From positions 50,387,917 through 50,451,916 of the forward strand of contig CM041297.1 of assembly GCA_023052935.1 (NCBI GenBank): a stretch of DNA of 64,000 nt, in the 5' to 3' direction. Each line of letters starts with the position of its first letter. The stretch's first letter is position 1. Positions 1-11,419 of this stretch are shown in pieces. Made by a program: the position numbers and the translations under genes. The DNA is from Piezodorus guildinii (Eukaryota > Arthropoda > Insecta > Hemiptera > Pentatomidae). The notes below the pieces were generated by a model, which made no database searches, was not told where the DNA came from, and worked only from the letters and a program-made list of their open reading frames with translations.

Positions 1-620
1 ATTATCGCATGCGCTTATACAAATGCCATAGAACACTAGAACATAAGATAGGATTCAATTATATAACATTTTAATCTTATTTTTGAACACATTTTGTTAA
101 TTTAAACTAATGCATAATAAACACACATGAGTTTATATCTTTTTATATTTATATATCTTTGAAGATGTTTTTTTCGATCTAAATTTATGTTTATTCCAGA
201 TTAAATTAGGTGGAGAAATTTGCTCTCAAGGTAAAAACACAATAGAGCCCTCACCTAAAACAAAAGAAATCACTTGACGCTCCAAAGACCATAGATGTTA
301 CGGTTCATAAATTTTCACAGATAATTTGCCAATAGAAAACAAATCAGAGTATCTTAAAAAAATTCTATATAAAAATCGTAAAGAAGTATTTATGTCAACA
401 GAAAATATTTGAGTTGATTTGTAAACCAGAACCTAATTATTGAGAGAGGTATACCAACTCGGGTGAAAATATGAATAAAGTAACATATTTTAATAAATAA
501 ATATTCTGTGTTAATAAAATATAATGATAAGGGTATTGCAGGAGTATTAAACATCATATTTTATATATGTTTATTTTATATATGCTTATTTATTTTATAT
601 ATTACTTTTTTATTAGTATA
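1..620. other. AT-rich sequence, no gene seen
   Basis: Low-complexity AT-rich DNA. I see no open frame with coding character and no recognised repeat before the R1 copy that starts near 627. Confidence 0.5.
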
Positions 621-626
621 AGAAAT

Positions 627-1786
627 ACAGTATTGCTATCTTGAAAATTTTGAAATCAGTTTTCAACGAAAACCTTATGTATGTGTGGGGTAAGTCTAGG
701 AGGAAAACGAAAAGACGTATTAAATTGAAATTTCATATTCGAGACAACTATAAGCCCGAGATGTTACAGGATCTTTTTCACTCAAATAGGCCGATCAACC
801 ACTTTATACCATGTATTTTGAACCTTTTTACGATTTTCTCGAATACGGCTTAAACGATTTCACTTGCTAAATCGATGTAAAATTGAACAGGCTTAGATGC
901 CGTGTAAGTTTCATTTTGATTGAAATAGTCTGACAGGATTTGAATACCAAAATTTTGAATTTTCTTCCTTTAAAGTATCTTTGATTTTGTAGATTTAAAA
1001 AAAAAAAAAAAATAACCATATTATCTTCTAAGGATTGATAAAAAACAGCTAAATAAACAAGTTGGACGAATTTAATGACCAAAAAAGGAGAAAAGAGCAA
1101 AAATAAATATATATATTATTTTTTTTTTTTTTTTTTATGAAATCTTGGTATTTTTTTTTATTTATTAATTTATTGAAATTTACAACTGTATTAGTAAATA
1201 AACCAAGTAAATTGGCTCATAATATAGATAATATACATGAAGAGAATATGCCCATTGGCAACACTCCACTAGGTGATCTACACTAGAAGGTCTCGAGGCC
1301 ATCTTCTTTTCAGACGCCTCGGAGGATTGTCAGGAATGGTAGAGGAAGCAAGGATTGAAACTAGTGGGTTAATGTGGGAGTGGTGTTTGTCATGGAAGGA
1401 ATGATACCTCGTACGGGCCAAATCAGCAACATATGGGACATTAAGGTCTTTATGGATGAGTTTGTTGGTGACAAAGTAAGGAGCATTGAGGATTTTTCGA
1501 AGGATTTGAGATTGTAGGGATTGAATACGGGAAGAATTTGATGGTTTAGTAGAGCCCCAAAGCTCAACTCCGTACAGGTAGGCTTTATAATGGTGATATA
1601 GATGAGACTTTTTTGGTATTTTTGAACATAAAAACAGTAATTTAGCCGTATAACATACCGCTGGAAAGCTAAAGATTTCAGAAAAATTATTACCATAAAC
1701 ACACAATTGTTTAATAATTTTGAAATTGATTTGAAAACCATGGTAAGTGAAAGTCGTGTTTTGCTCGCACCAGATTTTTAAAAAGA
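627..1786 (+). repeat. R1 repeat copy a, split by a nested LINE
   Basis: First copy of a dispersed 0.9-kb family (R1) that recurs at 13.8, 14.9, 54.7, 59.1, 61.2 and 61.8 kb. Shared landmarks in order: TTTTCAACG near the left end, GAAATTTCATATT, an ATCGATGTAAAATT block, TGACAGG, CTAAAGGAGAAA-like text, and a right end reading GTGAAAGTCGTG then GCACCAGATTTTT. Here the left part (627-1144) and right part (1613-1786) are separated by a Jockey fragment. The short ORF at 641-853 lies wholly inside the repeat and is not conserved as a protein in the other copies, so I treat it as chance. Confidence 0.8.
1156..1612 (-). mobile_element. Jockey-clade LINE 3' end, 5'-truncated
   Basis: Read on the minus strand, 1612 to about 1278 encodes the C-terminal tail of a non-LTR retrotransposon ORF2: YGVELWG, then a basic ILRKILNAPYFV block, LHKDLNVP-like text, and RRLKRRWP just before the stop. 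This tail follows the RT domain in Jockey-clade elements. The 3' UTR runs from 1278 down to 1156 and ends in AATAAATTAATAAATAAA-type sequence. The RT core and everything upstream are missing, as in a 5'-truncated insertion. The flanks carry an 11-bp duplication, TTGGTATTTTT, at 1145-1155 and 1613-1623, so this copy landed in an existing R1. Further ORF extension into 1613-1706 is R1 sequence read backwards. Confidence 0.85.
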
Positions 1787-3340
1787 TATGAATGATTTAG
1801 TGCAAAATAGTATTTTATTGTGATTTTTAAGAGCAGAGTTGAAGACCGGAAAAGCTCGTTCGTCTTTAAGCGTAAAAAAGTAGTCCCTTTCGAGTAAAGT
1901 TCATTCTGTTTTTTCATCGCAAATTTTGACTTAGACGTAATTTAAATGATGAATTGACGATGTATACTGTATAATAAATGATAGTTAAGAGTTATTTTTA
2001 GAAAAGATTATTAATAATTTTGGTGATTATATTATTTTTTAGTAGATTTTGTAAAGACAAATATAATCAAGACCCAAGATAAATGATCAATGAGTTATTT
2101 ATTATTTTTTATTGATTAAAAATTATGCTTCTGCTTAATGGAATAAACTTAGCTATTGGTTTTAAGGTCTTTTGACTGTAAATAATCAATCTTAAAAATA
2201 TTGCGCTATTAGGAATAAAAATCACCTACTTATATTTAAGATTTTAGCATACTTGGGATATTAAAACATAAAATCATGGTATTGAAAGTCCTACATATTT
2301 TTATAGATCAATAACGAAAAATAGGGAATGATCTGTGCTTAACCATAAAACATTTCATGGTTGCTTTACGTGATTATATAGAAGGTAATTAATGTGAGAA
2401 AAAAAATTGAAAAAGTATTAGTAACAAATAGATTATTGAACTACAACAATTGTTTTTATATTTTCTGTAAACAAAACATTACCATTAAAACTAAGAAAAC
2501 ATGCTAAGAACTGTATGCTGCTGCAGATATGTCAATTAGTGTTTGTGTGAATAAAATCAAATTATTTTGCTACATAAAATGGTGGTAAATTAAAGTTGTG
2601 GGACTTTCGTACGGCACCAGATTTTTAATTACAACTTTGAAAAAGTCCTGAGTAGTCTTGAAAGATTTTCATGTGTTTCTATGGTATATGAAATGAGGTT
2701 TAGGAATACTAAAATCAAATTGACCTCAAAATCACGTAAATTTACTTTCAGGATAATTTAGTTTGTGATTCTGAAAAGTATCAACTTACGTGTTTGTAAG
2801 TACAGTTTGAATGAAACAAAGAGGAAGGATTGTTCATTATAATTAATTTAACTGTGAGGTACGAGCGACATTTTTTTTTCAATAGGTTAAATTGGTTGTT
2901 ACAAGTTTTTTCGTTAATTGTGCAATTTACAAGAAAAAAATACGTTAACAATATTTTTAACGACTTTCTAGACAAGAACGTATTAACACGGCATTGAAAT
3001 ATTGTCATAATATTATTAAAGTTATGAAAAAGCTTGCTTGGTTAAAAAAAAAAATCCGGACTAGTATTTTTTCGTATTTGTGTTATGATCCATAAATACT
3101 ATTTTGGAGAGAAATTTTATTAACATGGTAATGTCAGTTGTGTTAAATTTTGTTTTGTTTGTATGAGGAGAGGGTGGAAGTAGAGGGGAGATATATAATT
3201 GTTTATAGAAACCTTTCTTTCGTTTAGTATAACTTTTTTTTTTTCATTTGGTGCACAAATATAATTTATATAATATTAGAAATAAATTGGAATATAATTA
3301 GTCATTTTGTTTGGAAATACAGTTCTTAACTAATTATATT
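1787..3340. other. AT-rich sequence with an R1-end relic
   Basis: No gene seen. A short stretch at about 2603-2632 (GACTTTCGTACGGCACCAG followed by ATTTTTAA) resembles the right end of R1 and may be a decayed solo end. Confidence 0.4.
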
Positions 3341-3344
3341 TTAA

Positions 3345-3820
3345 AATAAAAAATGCTTAAGAATGAATAATTAATTATTTCAAAATGATCACGTCTGGCT
3401 GATTGGAATGATTCCAAAGGGATTTGTTTTGTATTAAAAAAAAAACTAATTAAAAGTTTTTTTTTTTACATAATTGAAAATGCTTAAGAATTAAAATTTA
3501 TTTTTTTTATAATGGTTAGTTATGGTTGATTGAGATAATTCTTAAGGGATATGTTTTGTATTTAAAATAGAAAAACAAAATAATTATATATTTGTTTTTT
3601 AAATAATGGAAAATGCTTAGAATTAATATTATTTTTTTATAATGGTTAGGTATGGTTGATTGAGATAGTTCCTAAGGGATATATTTAATGGATATATATA
3701 TTTTCCAACAAATTTTATTTTAAAAAATAATGAAAAATTCTTAATAATATAATACTTTTTTTTTTCAAAATGATTAGGTATGGTTGATTGAGATAATTCG
3801 TAAGGGATATGTTTAGTATT
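3345..3820 (+). repeat. Tandem array, about 4 units of roughly 125-130 bp
   Basis: The phrase GGTTGATTGAGATAATTC, with variants, recurs near 3400, 3525, 3655 and 3783. Each is followed by AAGGGATATGTTT-like text and preceded by AAAATGCTTAAGAAT-like text. The first unit is the most diverged. Units differ by small indels and T-run length, as expected for an old tandem duplication. Confidence 0.75.
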
Positions 3821-4029
3821 TTTTTTGTGGGAGTTTATATTTTTTTAGAGTGGAGGGGATGAGAGAGGGAGGTTTGTGGTCTTTTTAAGAAGATGTGCGA
3901 AATAATAAGCTGATATCGATATATCTCGTTTGGACGCTATACCTTAAATCTGTACTTACGATGACTAAACTTGAATGAGCACACAGCCGTTACAATAGGC
4001 ACACCATAACCATAAGCACTAACCATAGA

Positions 4030-4373
4030 TTGCAGATGCGGGACCTACCATGAGAGCGTGGAGATGCAGCGGGATACGGTACCAGTGGGTTCCATGCTTG
4101 GTACCGATCCTACCGCAGCTAAGATGCGACTGTGTGCATATGAACATTGCACCAGGGTAATGCAACCAATATGGCGGTTCCCCACTCTGTCCGCCCGGCC
4201 TGCAAATACCTCGGGCTTCTATAGCCTATTACACTCGGTACACCTGCTTACAATTACCTATTTCGGTCCAGGGTAAATGGATGAACTTGTACGACAGTAA
4301 ACGCGATGCTGTAAAAAATTGGAAAAGGGTCTACATTGGGTCAGTTTACCATATCAACAACTCAAGGAGTCCG

Positions 4374-4403
<30 letters not shown>
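4030..4403 (+). other. GC-richer block ending in a long A-tract
   Basis: About 340 bases much richer in G+C than the flanks, ending at 4376-4403 in an uninterrupted A-run. The A-run at one end suggests a retroposed transcript or SINE, but I see no clear tRNA-like A and B boxes. The 72-residue ORF at 4058-4276 matches no protein I recognise. An inverted pair CGGTACCA/TGGTACCG sits at about 4077-4113. Identity unknown. Confidence 0.35.
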
Positions 4404-4407
<4 letters not shown>

Positions 4408-4559
4408 GAATTTATATTTAATATTTATATTCATTGAAAAGTTCAAACTAAAAAAGAAAAGTAAAAGTGGTGCGCCCAAATCAAAAACTTCTACATACCT
4501 AACTATAAATTTAAGGATATAAAATATACATCGATCCCATAAATGTCTAGCAGTCGTGA

Positions 4560-4815
4560 GATCAGGAACTAAAACTTGGAATAAAAAAGTTCATACGATA
4601 CATAATCTGATTGTCAACGGTTAGAGAGGAAAATCAAATTTTGAGATTTTTACTGTTGTACACCGTTTTTATTAAACAGCAAAAATCACAAAATTATAAT
4701 TTTGACCCTAACCTTTGACAATCGGACTATAGGCCATATATGGTAAACTTTATTGGCTCTCTTGAGGTCTTTACACGTCCCACAATATGACCTGACATTT
4801 ACAAGACACATATTA
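4560..4815. repeat. Foldback (MITE-like) repeat R3
   Basis: Two imperfect inverted arms flank a centre near 4660. The left arm holds TCTGATTGTCAACGGTTAG (about 4605-4623) and the right arm holds its complement CTAACCTTTGACAATCGGA (about 4709-4727). Pairing continues inward through AAATTTTGAGATTTTT-like sequence. The central text TTGTACACC then TTTTTATTAAAC recurs at about 6870-6895. The right half recurs at 5353-5453. No coding capacity; likely a non-autonomous element. Confidence 0.6.
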
Positions 4816-5159
4816 AGCACAATTTTTTTTCTGGTTCTTTACTCCTAGGATCCTTGATTGGCCAATAAAAGTTGATTTATTTTTGCACTATTTTAAAGCT
4901 AATTAAATGTCGAATTTTTCTGAGATCCGGAAAATCTGAAACCTAACGATAGAAGAGTAAAAGCTCTTTGAAAGGTACGAAACTTCTTAGAAATGTTAAA
5001 ATTTATTTATCTTTATGACTGTTGTGCGACTCTTCCTTTCTTATTTTCGGAATTTTGACTTCTTAAACATCTGGGAAATTTTCTCTTCTTTAAGTTGGTA
5101 CCATTTGTTTTTCTGTTCGTGCACATCACTTAGAGGTATATGGTAAGATGAGGAAGAGA

Positions 5160-5336
5160 GTTGGGGGTGCGGTCAATAAAGAGAAACACACATTAAAACT
5201 TTGGTGATATTTTAATTATGTGCCGATGTTTCGGGCTATATTGTGAGCCTTCATTAGGTGAGACGGTGCTAGAGGTATACGAGTTTTCCTGATGGAAACC
5301 ATAGATAACAGCAAAAAAAAAAAAAAAAAAAAAATG
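5160..5336 (-). mobile_element. Penelope-like 3' remnant with hammerhead-like motif, next to an A-run
   Basis: On the minus strand, 5258 to 5222 reads CTAATGA, a GGCT/AGCC stem with an eight-base loop, then CGAAAC. This is the layout of a hammerhead core (CTGATGA, stem II, GAAA) with one change, G to A. Such motifs are established in Penelope-like element ends. A pure A-run lies at about 5315-5335. No coding sequence of the element remains here. Confidence 0.5.
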
Positions 5337-5352
5337 ATTTTCCTCCCAAACC

Positions 5353-5453
5353 GTTGAGAATCAGACTAAGGGTCATACGAACTTTTTTGTTCTACTTAGG
5401 CCTAGTATCTGCTCTTACAATATGACTAGACATTTACGAGACAGTTATTTAAG
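5353..5453 (+). repeat. Second partial copy of R3
   Basis: TGAGAATCAGACTAAGGGTC, then CAATATGACTAGACATTTAC and GAGACA, match the right part of the foldback at 4713-4813 in the same orientation, about 640 bases downstream. Confidence 0.6.
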
Positions 5454-5459
5454 TTTATG

Positions 5460-6960
5460 CTATTTTCGCCATTCTCAATGGCCTAAAATTCTACGGCTTT
5501 GTATGCTTGATAATATTTTTTCTTTATATAGTTTCCAATGGTATAATTTGAAGAGATATACCTCATTTTTCCTAATTTAATGTGAGTGTTAATTTTAAAG
5601 CTCTAATATATTTAACTTTTAGTACTAATAAGAGTGAAAGATGGCTTTTTTTTTTTTAAACAAAAAACTGAGGATGTCTTAGGCCTTGTTTTGCTAGAAG
5701 TGTAAAGAGTCACTTAGAAGATATAGATTAGATTTTCAGCTATTAAATAAGTTTGTTAGTATTTATATTTTGTTGTCAACCAAATTATTTTTAATTTCAT
5801 ATTCAAGATTTATTTTAGATAATAATAATAATTAAATAAAAATAATTATCGTTATGCATTAGTGCTTTACTTTATAAGTATACTGATGCTATCCAACCTC
5901 CATGTTATTCGCTTCTAGCATTAACAAGAATTTAGAGGAAAGTATCTTGAAGAGTCCTGTTGTGCTATTTGATGAGTATAAGACCAGGGTGACATTTAAA
6001 TTATTATATTTATTAATATATAATAATATTTTATATTATATTTAAAACTAGTTAATTATACATTGATATAACGAATCTTATCAAAATCATTTAAGTTGTT
6101 CAAGAAAAAATAGTAAAAAAGAGTATAATCTATGGTAGAAGATGCATTTCTGACTAGTCCATTTTGACGAAACTTTTGATGTGACTTCTCAGGCATATAT
6201 CTTTAATATTTATTATGACGACTCTAATAATTAAAGTCACTATATATTTCGTATATAGGTAAGTGAAAGGAAAAAAAAAATTATATCAAAATATTTTTGT
6301 AACGATGAACAGAAAGAAGAAATATTTAAGTATATAAAACATCGATGCCTAAAAAAAACAAAAACAATAAAACAACAGGTACACGACGATGGTACATCCG
6401 AAATTCCAGGTATCATTCTGGGATACCGAAGAGGAGATGGATGAGGGATCGCCTAACCTAACCACTTAAGCAATAGATTAAACCACTTGGTGCCTTTGTT
6501 TGAGAAAATAAATTAATTAATATAAGCGTGACAGTTGATAAAAGTTATAAAAATGAAAAGGCATCTGAAATACCAGACATACCGGACGTTCATAAAATGC
6601 CAAGGCAGAGAGAATATTAGATGCATATACGCTATGGGTAATCATATGCATGTATTTTATTAGTATGATAAGTTTCTGTATAATATATATTCCTTAATTA
6701 TTTTAATTAAATTTAATAAATATATTTGGTACTGATGTGACTTAAAATAAACCAACATATTTTAAAATTAATTCCTGAACCAATTATTCGGTGGCCATTT
6801 TGCAATGCAATACTCTTTAAACAATTACACTACGTAAACAGAAAAAAAAATGTTTTTGATGTTTATTATTGTACACCTTTTATTAAACTGGTGTTATAGA
6901 TGAAAATAATTTAAAATAGATACGTAACTAATAAGGAGCGAAACCTGATTTAAATATACT
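5460..6960. other. AT-rich sequence, no gene seen
   Basis: Mostly A/T. The only item is a relic of the R3 centre at about 6870-6895. Confidence 0.5.
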
Positions 6961-6964
6961 TTTA

Positions 6965-7145
6965 GAGATAGCTAAGTGAATAGGGTTCTATACTACTAAT
7001 TGTACGGTCCTGGGTTCGAATCCCGAAGTTGGAGATATTTTTTATTCTGATATATCAGTTTTAGAAAGGTCATCGGACGGAGGAACTCGAAGGCTCACCT
7101 AGCCTAACTAAAGTGGGTACCCTTAATAAGAAGAAAAATCCTTAA
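6965..7145 (+). mobile_element. tRNA-headed SINE (type 2)
   Basis: A pol III promoter-like head: an A-box-like TAGCTAAGTGAATAGG at 6969-6984 and a clean B box GGGTTCGAATCCC at 7012-7024, about 40 bases apart. The arms do not form a full tRNA cloverleaf by eye. The head is followed by a GC-richer body (about 7060-7125), so a SINE is more likely than a tRNA gene. Confidence 0.65.
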
Positions 7146-8383
7146 AGTACTTAAAGATAACCATAGGCTTGAAAACAGTATCTCCTTACTAACTGCAGAC
7201 CCCATCTTGAAGTTTTTTTATTATTATTAAAAAAAAACTAAAACAAACTAAAAGAGTGTGATATAAAATCAAGATAATATGAAAAAAAAGCTTTCATATT
7301 AATATGATTAATATCAATAACGGAGTATAAGTCAATTAATAAATAATTCAAATTATTCAGTTTAAATTCTGTCAGTGTAAAGGTTTTCATAACTATTTAA
7401 ATTTTCATGAGAGTGTTGCATAATTTATTACCGTTTAGGTTGTTTACGGCACTTATGCTAAGAAAAAAAAAAAAAAAATAATTGTATATAATATTATAAA
7501 TGGCTTTATAACAATAAAAAAAATATATAGAAATAATAAATTTGTTGCCCGTTTCAGTAATAAATAGGACTATTGTATTCCGATGAAAATATAAATATTT
7601 CTAATTAGGTAAATCAGGTATCTAGGAATTCTAAGATTCCTAATATAAATTAAATCTATTTATTTATTTATTATAAATTAAAATATATATCCAGATTGAT
7701 CCTAAAAACAGTAAATCTAAACAAACATCTCACGAAATGAAATTAATAAAAACAAGAAAGAAAATATTTAAATAACAGAAAATAAATGAGGCAGGTACTG
7801 GACGGGGACCATATTTCATCTATCCTTGATGGTTTCTATAAAATATACAACAGGATTTCTTCTTCGTTTTCCTATTTGAGACTCGTTTGCATTTATGGGG
7901 AGTCAATTAAAATTGCTTCCTCTGTACATTCATCACATCTTCGTACGTATTAAATTTTATATACAATTATTTGTACATTTTTAAATTCCGTGGAAGAAAA
8001 TATGAATCAACAGCGTAGAAGACGTAATGGGATGGGACATACGCATTAAAATTACAATAAATATATATTTTTAAATAGTCTTAATATTAAAATTGTTATT
8101 TAATTTAAATATTACAATAGATATAAAATGATGAAAAGGTATATATTAAACCAAATAGATTAAATTTAAGATAAAAAATCTCTACTACTAACTCACTTGT
8201 TTCTATTTACACAACACCATCAAGAAGATACTTAATAATTATTTTCATTTATTTATTTTGATAAGCACATCTTTACACGTTCTTTGGCGTAGTATAATTG
8301 TTTAATATCACACGACTTTTCTTATATTTAAATATATAAAAAAAGTTGATATTTTGTTTATGATGATATTAGGGTGGGATGAT
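7146..8383. other. AT-rich sequence, no gene seen
   Basis: Several A-runs and T-rich stretches; no coding or structural signal. Confidence 0.5.
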
Positions 8384-8563
8384 ACATACTTAAAAATATT
8401 GTACTTGGGGTAGTTCTTTTTTATTTTTTTTATTTAGACAACAACAATTTTTATTGAGTAATATTACAATCTGTCCTAATTTAGATATTAATAATAGTGA
8501 TAAAATGCAACAGTCATACAATATTTACACCACAATAAAATTATAAAATAATAATAAAAAAAA

Positions 8564-8632
<69 letters not shown>
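8384..8632 (+). repeat. R2 repeat with (TA)n tail, arm 1
   Basis: About 190 bases, including ACAACAATTTTTATTGAGTA and ACAGTCATACAATATTTACA, run into a pure TA microsatellite (8572-8632). The same sequence occurs inverted at 14588-14828 with few differences, also with its TA tract. A more diverged copy lies at about 52111-52205. The conserved unit plus microsatellite suggests a small non-autonomous element that spreads together with its TA tail. Confidence 0.8.
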
Positions 8633-8635
<3 letters not shown>

Positions 8636-8649
8636 CGGAATCAATAAAA

Positions 8650-9330
8650 TGTATACGAAATCTAGAAATCACTCATACCTCTAGGGGGTGGTTCTAATTT
8701 TTTTTTTTTTTAATTAAATAACTATTTTATTTTATTTGTTTGTTAAAGTTATGTATGGAAACATGATAATTATTTATTTATTACATGCTTTAATTATCTT
8801 TAGTTTTCGAAATTATTTATTGATTTATTATATTTTTTATTTTTCTGCAAATATTTCTTATTTTTTATTTACTTTATCATTCTTGTTTTTTTATTCTTAC
8901 TCTAAGGCAATAAATCTCACATTATTGTATTTTGTATTACTCTAAATAAGAAAAAAATATTATTAATAACAAGACTGATTGACTTGGATTAGCTTTCTCA
9001 ACACGCTTAATAAATAATATGAAATATGATCTGATTTATAAGAAAATGAGTGAAACAGCTTTAAGAGGGAGAGATAATGAAAAAGAAATGGATGAGAGAT
9101 CTTTTTGAGTTAAGTGAAATAGTATTTTATACTCAATAGACATTATATGATAGATTATGATGTTTTTAAAATACCTTTTGGCCTCCAATAAATTTTAATA
9201 AACGTAATAATTTTAATAATAATCGTAAAAATATATAAATAACGATAACACTTGAATTCTAGCAAAGTATCTTATGTATCATGGAGATAACAGAAAACAA
9301 TTTATGAAATGTAAGATTTTTTTTCTTCTT
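8650..9330. other. AT-rich sequence, no gene seen
   Basis: T-rich DNA. The 69-residue ORF at 8736-8945 is nearly all Y, F, L, I and S, as expected from random AT-rich sequence. Confidence 0.5.
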
Positions 9331-9340
9331 TTTTTTCCAG

Positions 9341-9451
9341 TATGAGGAAATTCCCCTAGTTCGTCAGAAAATTTCTGAAAAGAGGACAAACTCGCAGATA
9401 TGGGGTGACGGGAGAATACATAAGGCTACAGAAAATACAGAAAACTTTTAG
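9341..9451 (+). other. Possible exon after a strong acceptor (weak)
   Basis: A long pyrimidine tract ends in TTTTTTCCAG at 9331-9340, an excellent 3' splice-site match. The frame starting TAT GAG GAA at 9341 stays open for 36 codons to a TAG at 9449-9451. The peptide begins YEEIPLVRQKISEKR and has no family I know. The local base composition is above background. T-runs before an AG are common in such DNA, so this may be chance. Confidence 0.2.
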
Positions 9452-9619
9452 ACAGATAGAGTACAGGAAAGTCAATAGAATAATGAGCATTGTTTTAAGT
9501 TTTTGTAGAACTTTCACGTGGGGCCTGGGGCATGATAGTAGAGTTTCAGTACTACTTTGGAGGGCAATGACAGGGAGGAACTTTTTGAGTATACAGTATA
9601 CTTTTTTCCTGTTTTTTTA

Positions 9620-10375
9620 ATATAATATTAATAAAAACTATTATAGATGAGACTTATTGTATTGATGAGTATATTTTAAATGAAAAGTTAAGTTATTTAA
9701 TCATTAGTTTTTGTCATTCCCTCCTATGAACGGAAAGGATCAACAGATAGTGAATAAAGATATAGAAATTTTGAAGCTAAGTCTTAGGCTAGTTTTCTAA
9801 TCCAGTTAATGACATCTCTCATCCTTTTACGTCTTATCCTAAATTTCAGTCTTTTATGTCAGCGAAGTTTAATATGAAAAAATAAAAAAAGCAATATATG
9901 GCTAACCGATTAATTTCGTTAGATATTCGTCCTTATATGTAATACAATATAAATTATATAGAGATCAAGTTCTTATTCGTGTTGATCGAGAGTGTTGAGG
10001 CGTTCATCTTCTTGACAGCCTCGAGTCAATCAGCGCCGGTCTGTATTTAATCTAGATAGGTTGAAATTTAGGAGTAGATAGGTAATTTGTCGGATGACCC
10101 GCCGTTAAAGACGTTAAAAATAAGGAATTTTAAGTTTTATTATATGAAACTATCATATTTTCTTTTAACTATTTTTTTAATTAGGCCTTCTATCAAGCTT
10201 TTATAATTGTACAACACTTAAATATAAAAATTATAAATTATTAATTAAGGGGGCAATCAACAATTCAAATTACATACAGCTAACTAACCATTATAGGAAT
10301 CTGAAACCACGAATCGTTAAGATTTTTAAAAACAATCTACTACTAGTTTAATATTATTAGCATTGATTGATATAG
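9620..10375. other. AT-rich sequence, no gene seen
   Basis: A short denser patch at about 9985-10060 could be a decayed repeat; it is weakly like text at about 13020-13060. Nothing else supported. Confidence 0.4.
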
Positions 10376-10516
10376 GCCACCTTTGGTAAAGTGGCTGGCA
10401 TATCAACATTCAATGCCCAAGGGGGCCGGCTTAAACTTGGTAGATTGCCCTAGGATTTTTAACGGGAGTATAAAATCCTTTAAATTTAAGACTCCCACTA
10501 TAGAACAGTCCGAGTA
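10376..10516 (+). mobile_element. SINE type 1, decayed copy
   Basis: Aligns by eye to the copy at 10750-10990: TTTGGTAAAGTGGCTGGCAT corresponds to its A-box region, ATGCCCAAGG to its ATGCTCAAGG, and GACTCCCACTATAGAACAGT to the 3' landmark GACTCCCACTGTAG. The B box is degraded and the middle is deleted. Confidence 0.65.
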
Positions 10517-10749
10517 AAAGTGAAGTTTTTTGAATAAACAACAAACAATTAAAGAAATTTAATTGCATTGAATAGAAATGTGAATTATATATCTATTTAA
10601 GATTTTTTTTTTTTTCATTCTTTGATTATTGATTAGAGTCAGATATTCTTACAATACTTTCAAAACCTATTGCCAAGATTTTTTTTTTTTTTATTATACA
10701 TTTTTCATAAATAATTTCAATTATTCCCTTGCAAGAGGGTCCTAACTAC

Positions 10750-10990
10750 CTGTGGTGTAGTGGCTATCATAGTATCCTTTTATGCTCAAGGTCGTGGTTC
10801 AAACCCGGCCTATGACCTTAGAGGAATTTTTAAAGGAGAAATAAAATCCTTGATTATTCCGTCCTTCTGAGAGGACGCAAAATGTTGGTCCCGATGTTCG
10901 ATGTCAGATACTCGTTAAAGATCCTTATACTAATTAAACCTGAATAGACAAATTGTAGGACTCCCACTGTAGTATCGTCTGATTAATTAC
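10750..10990 (+). mobile_element. SINE type 1, best copy
   Basis: tRNA-derived head with an A-box-like TGGTGTAGTGG at 10753-10763 and B box GGTTCAAACCC at 10796-10806. The body carries TTGATTATTCCGTCCTTCTG and the 3' landmark GACTCCCACTGTAGTATCGT. Related copies lie at 10376-10516 (+) and 22034-22262 (-), which makes it a dispersed family and not a tRNA gene. Confidence 0.75.
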
Positions 10991-11159
10991 TTATCATATT
11001 ATTGTTATCGTTATTGCGAAATATTATTTAAAGAAATGAAAAATATACAATACTCAGCGCACAAGTAATAAGCTAATAAATAATATATCCTTTCTGAAAA
11101 TATAGATTTTCTTCCCTAAAAAAAGAATAATAATGGTCACTATTGACAAGTCGTGGAAT

Positions 11160-11410
11160 CATGAAAATCCCCCTCTTTTCCCCTAACGGCGTTTACATTA
11201 CAACGTAAAACGGTGCAAAGTTGTAAATACGCTACCACGGAGTGTCAATAACGCTCAGTTAAATCGGGCAATAAACGTTATTTATACCTTTTTCTGGCCC
11301 TGCAACTGTCGATAACGGAGCTAACTGCACTCATTTGCATCAGGGCCCGACATTCAATTATGTAAACTGCACCGTAGTATTTGTTTCTCTCGCTACAGTT
11401 CTAAACGAGG
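11160..11410. promoter_or_regulatory. GC-richer island, candidate noncoding regulatory block
   Basis: About 250 bases with balanced composition inside AT-rich DNA and no long ORF on either strand. It contains CAATAAACGTTATTTAT and CTCATTTGCATC, both homeodomain/POU-like. Such short motifs are expected by chance here and do not prove function. The composition and lack of repeat similarity are the only real evidence. Confidence 0.3.
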
Positions 11411-11419
11411 ATTTTCTGA

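Noticed and set aside
1361..1741. 126-residue minus-strand ORF
   Set aside because: Alternate frame of the Jockey tail plus R1 sequence.
7012..7024. tRNA gene at the clean B box
   Set aside because: No matching acceptor stem or anticodon arm by eye; a SINE head fits better.
11333..11340. POU octamer ATTTGCAT (also at 30555 and, inverse, 34230)
   Set aside because: Several exact octamers are expected by chance in 64 kb of AT-rich DNA.
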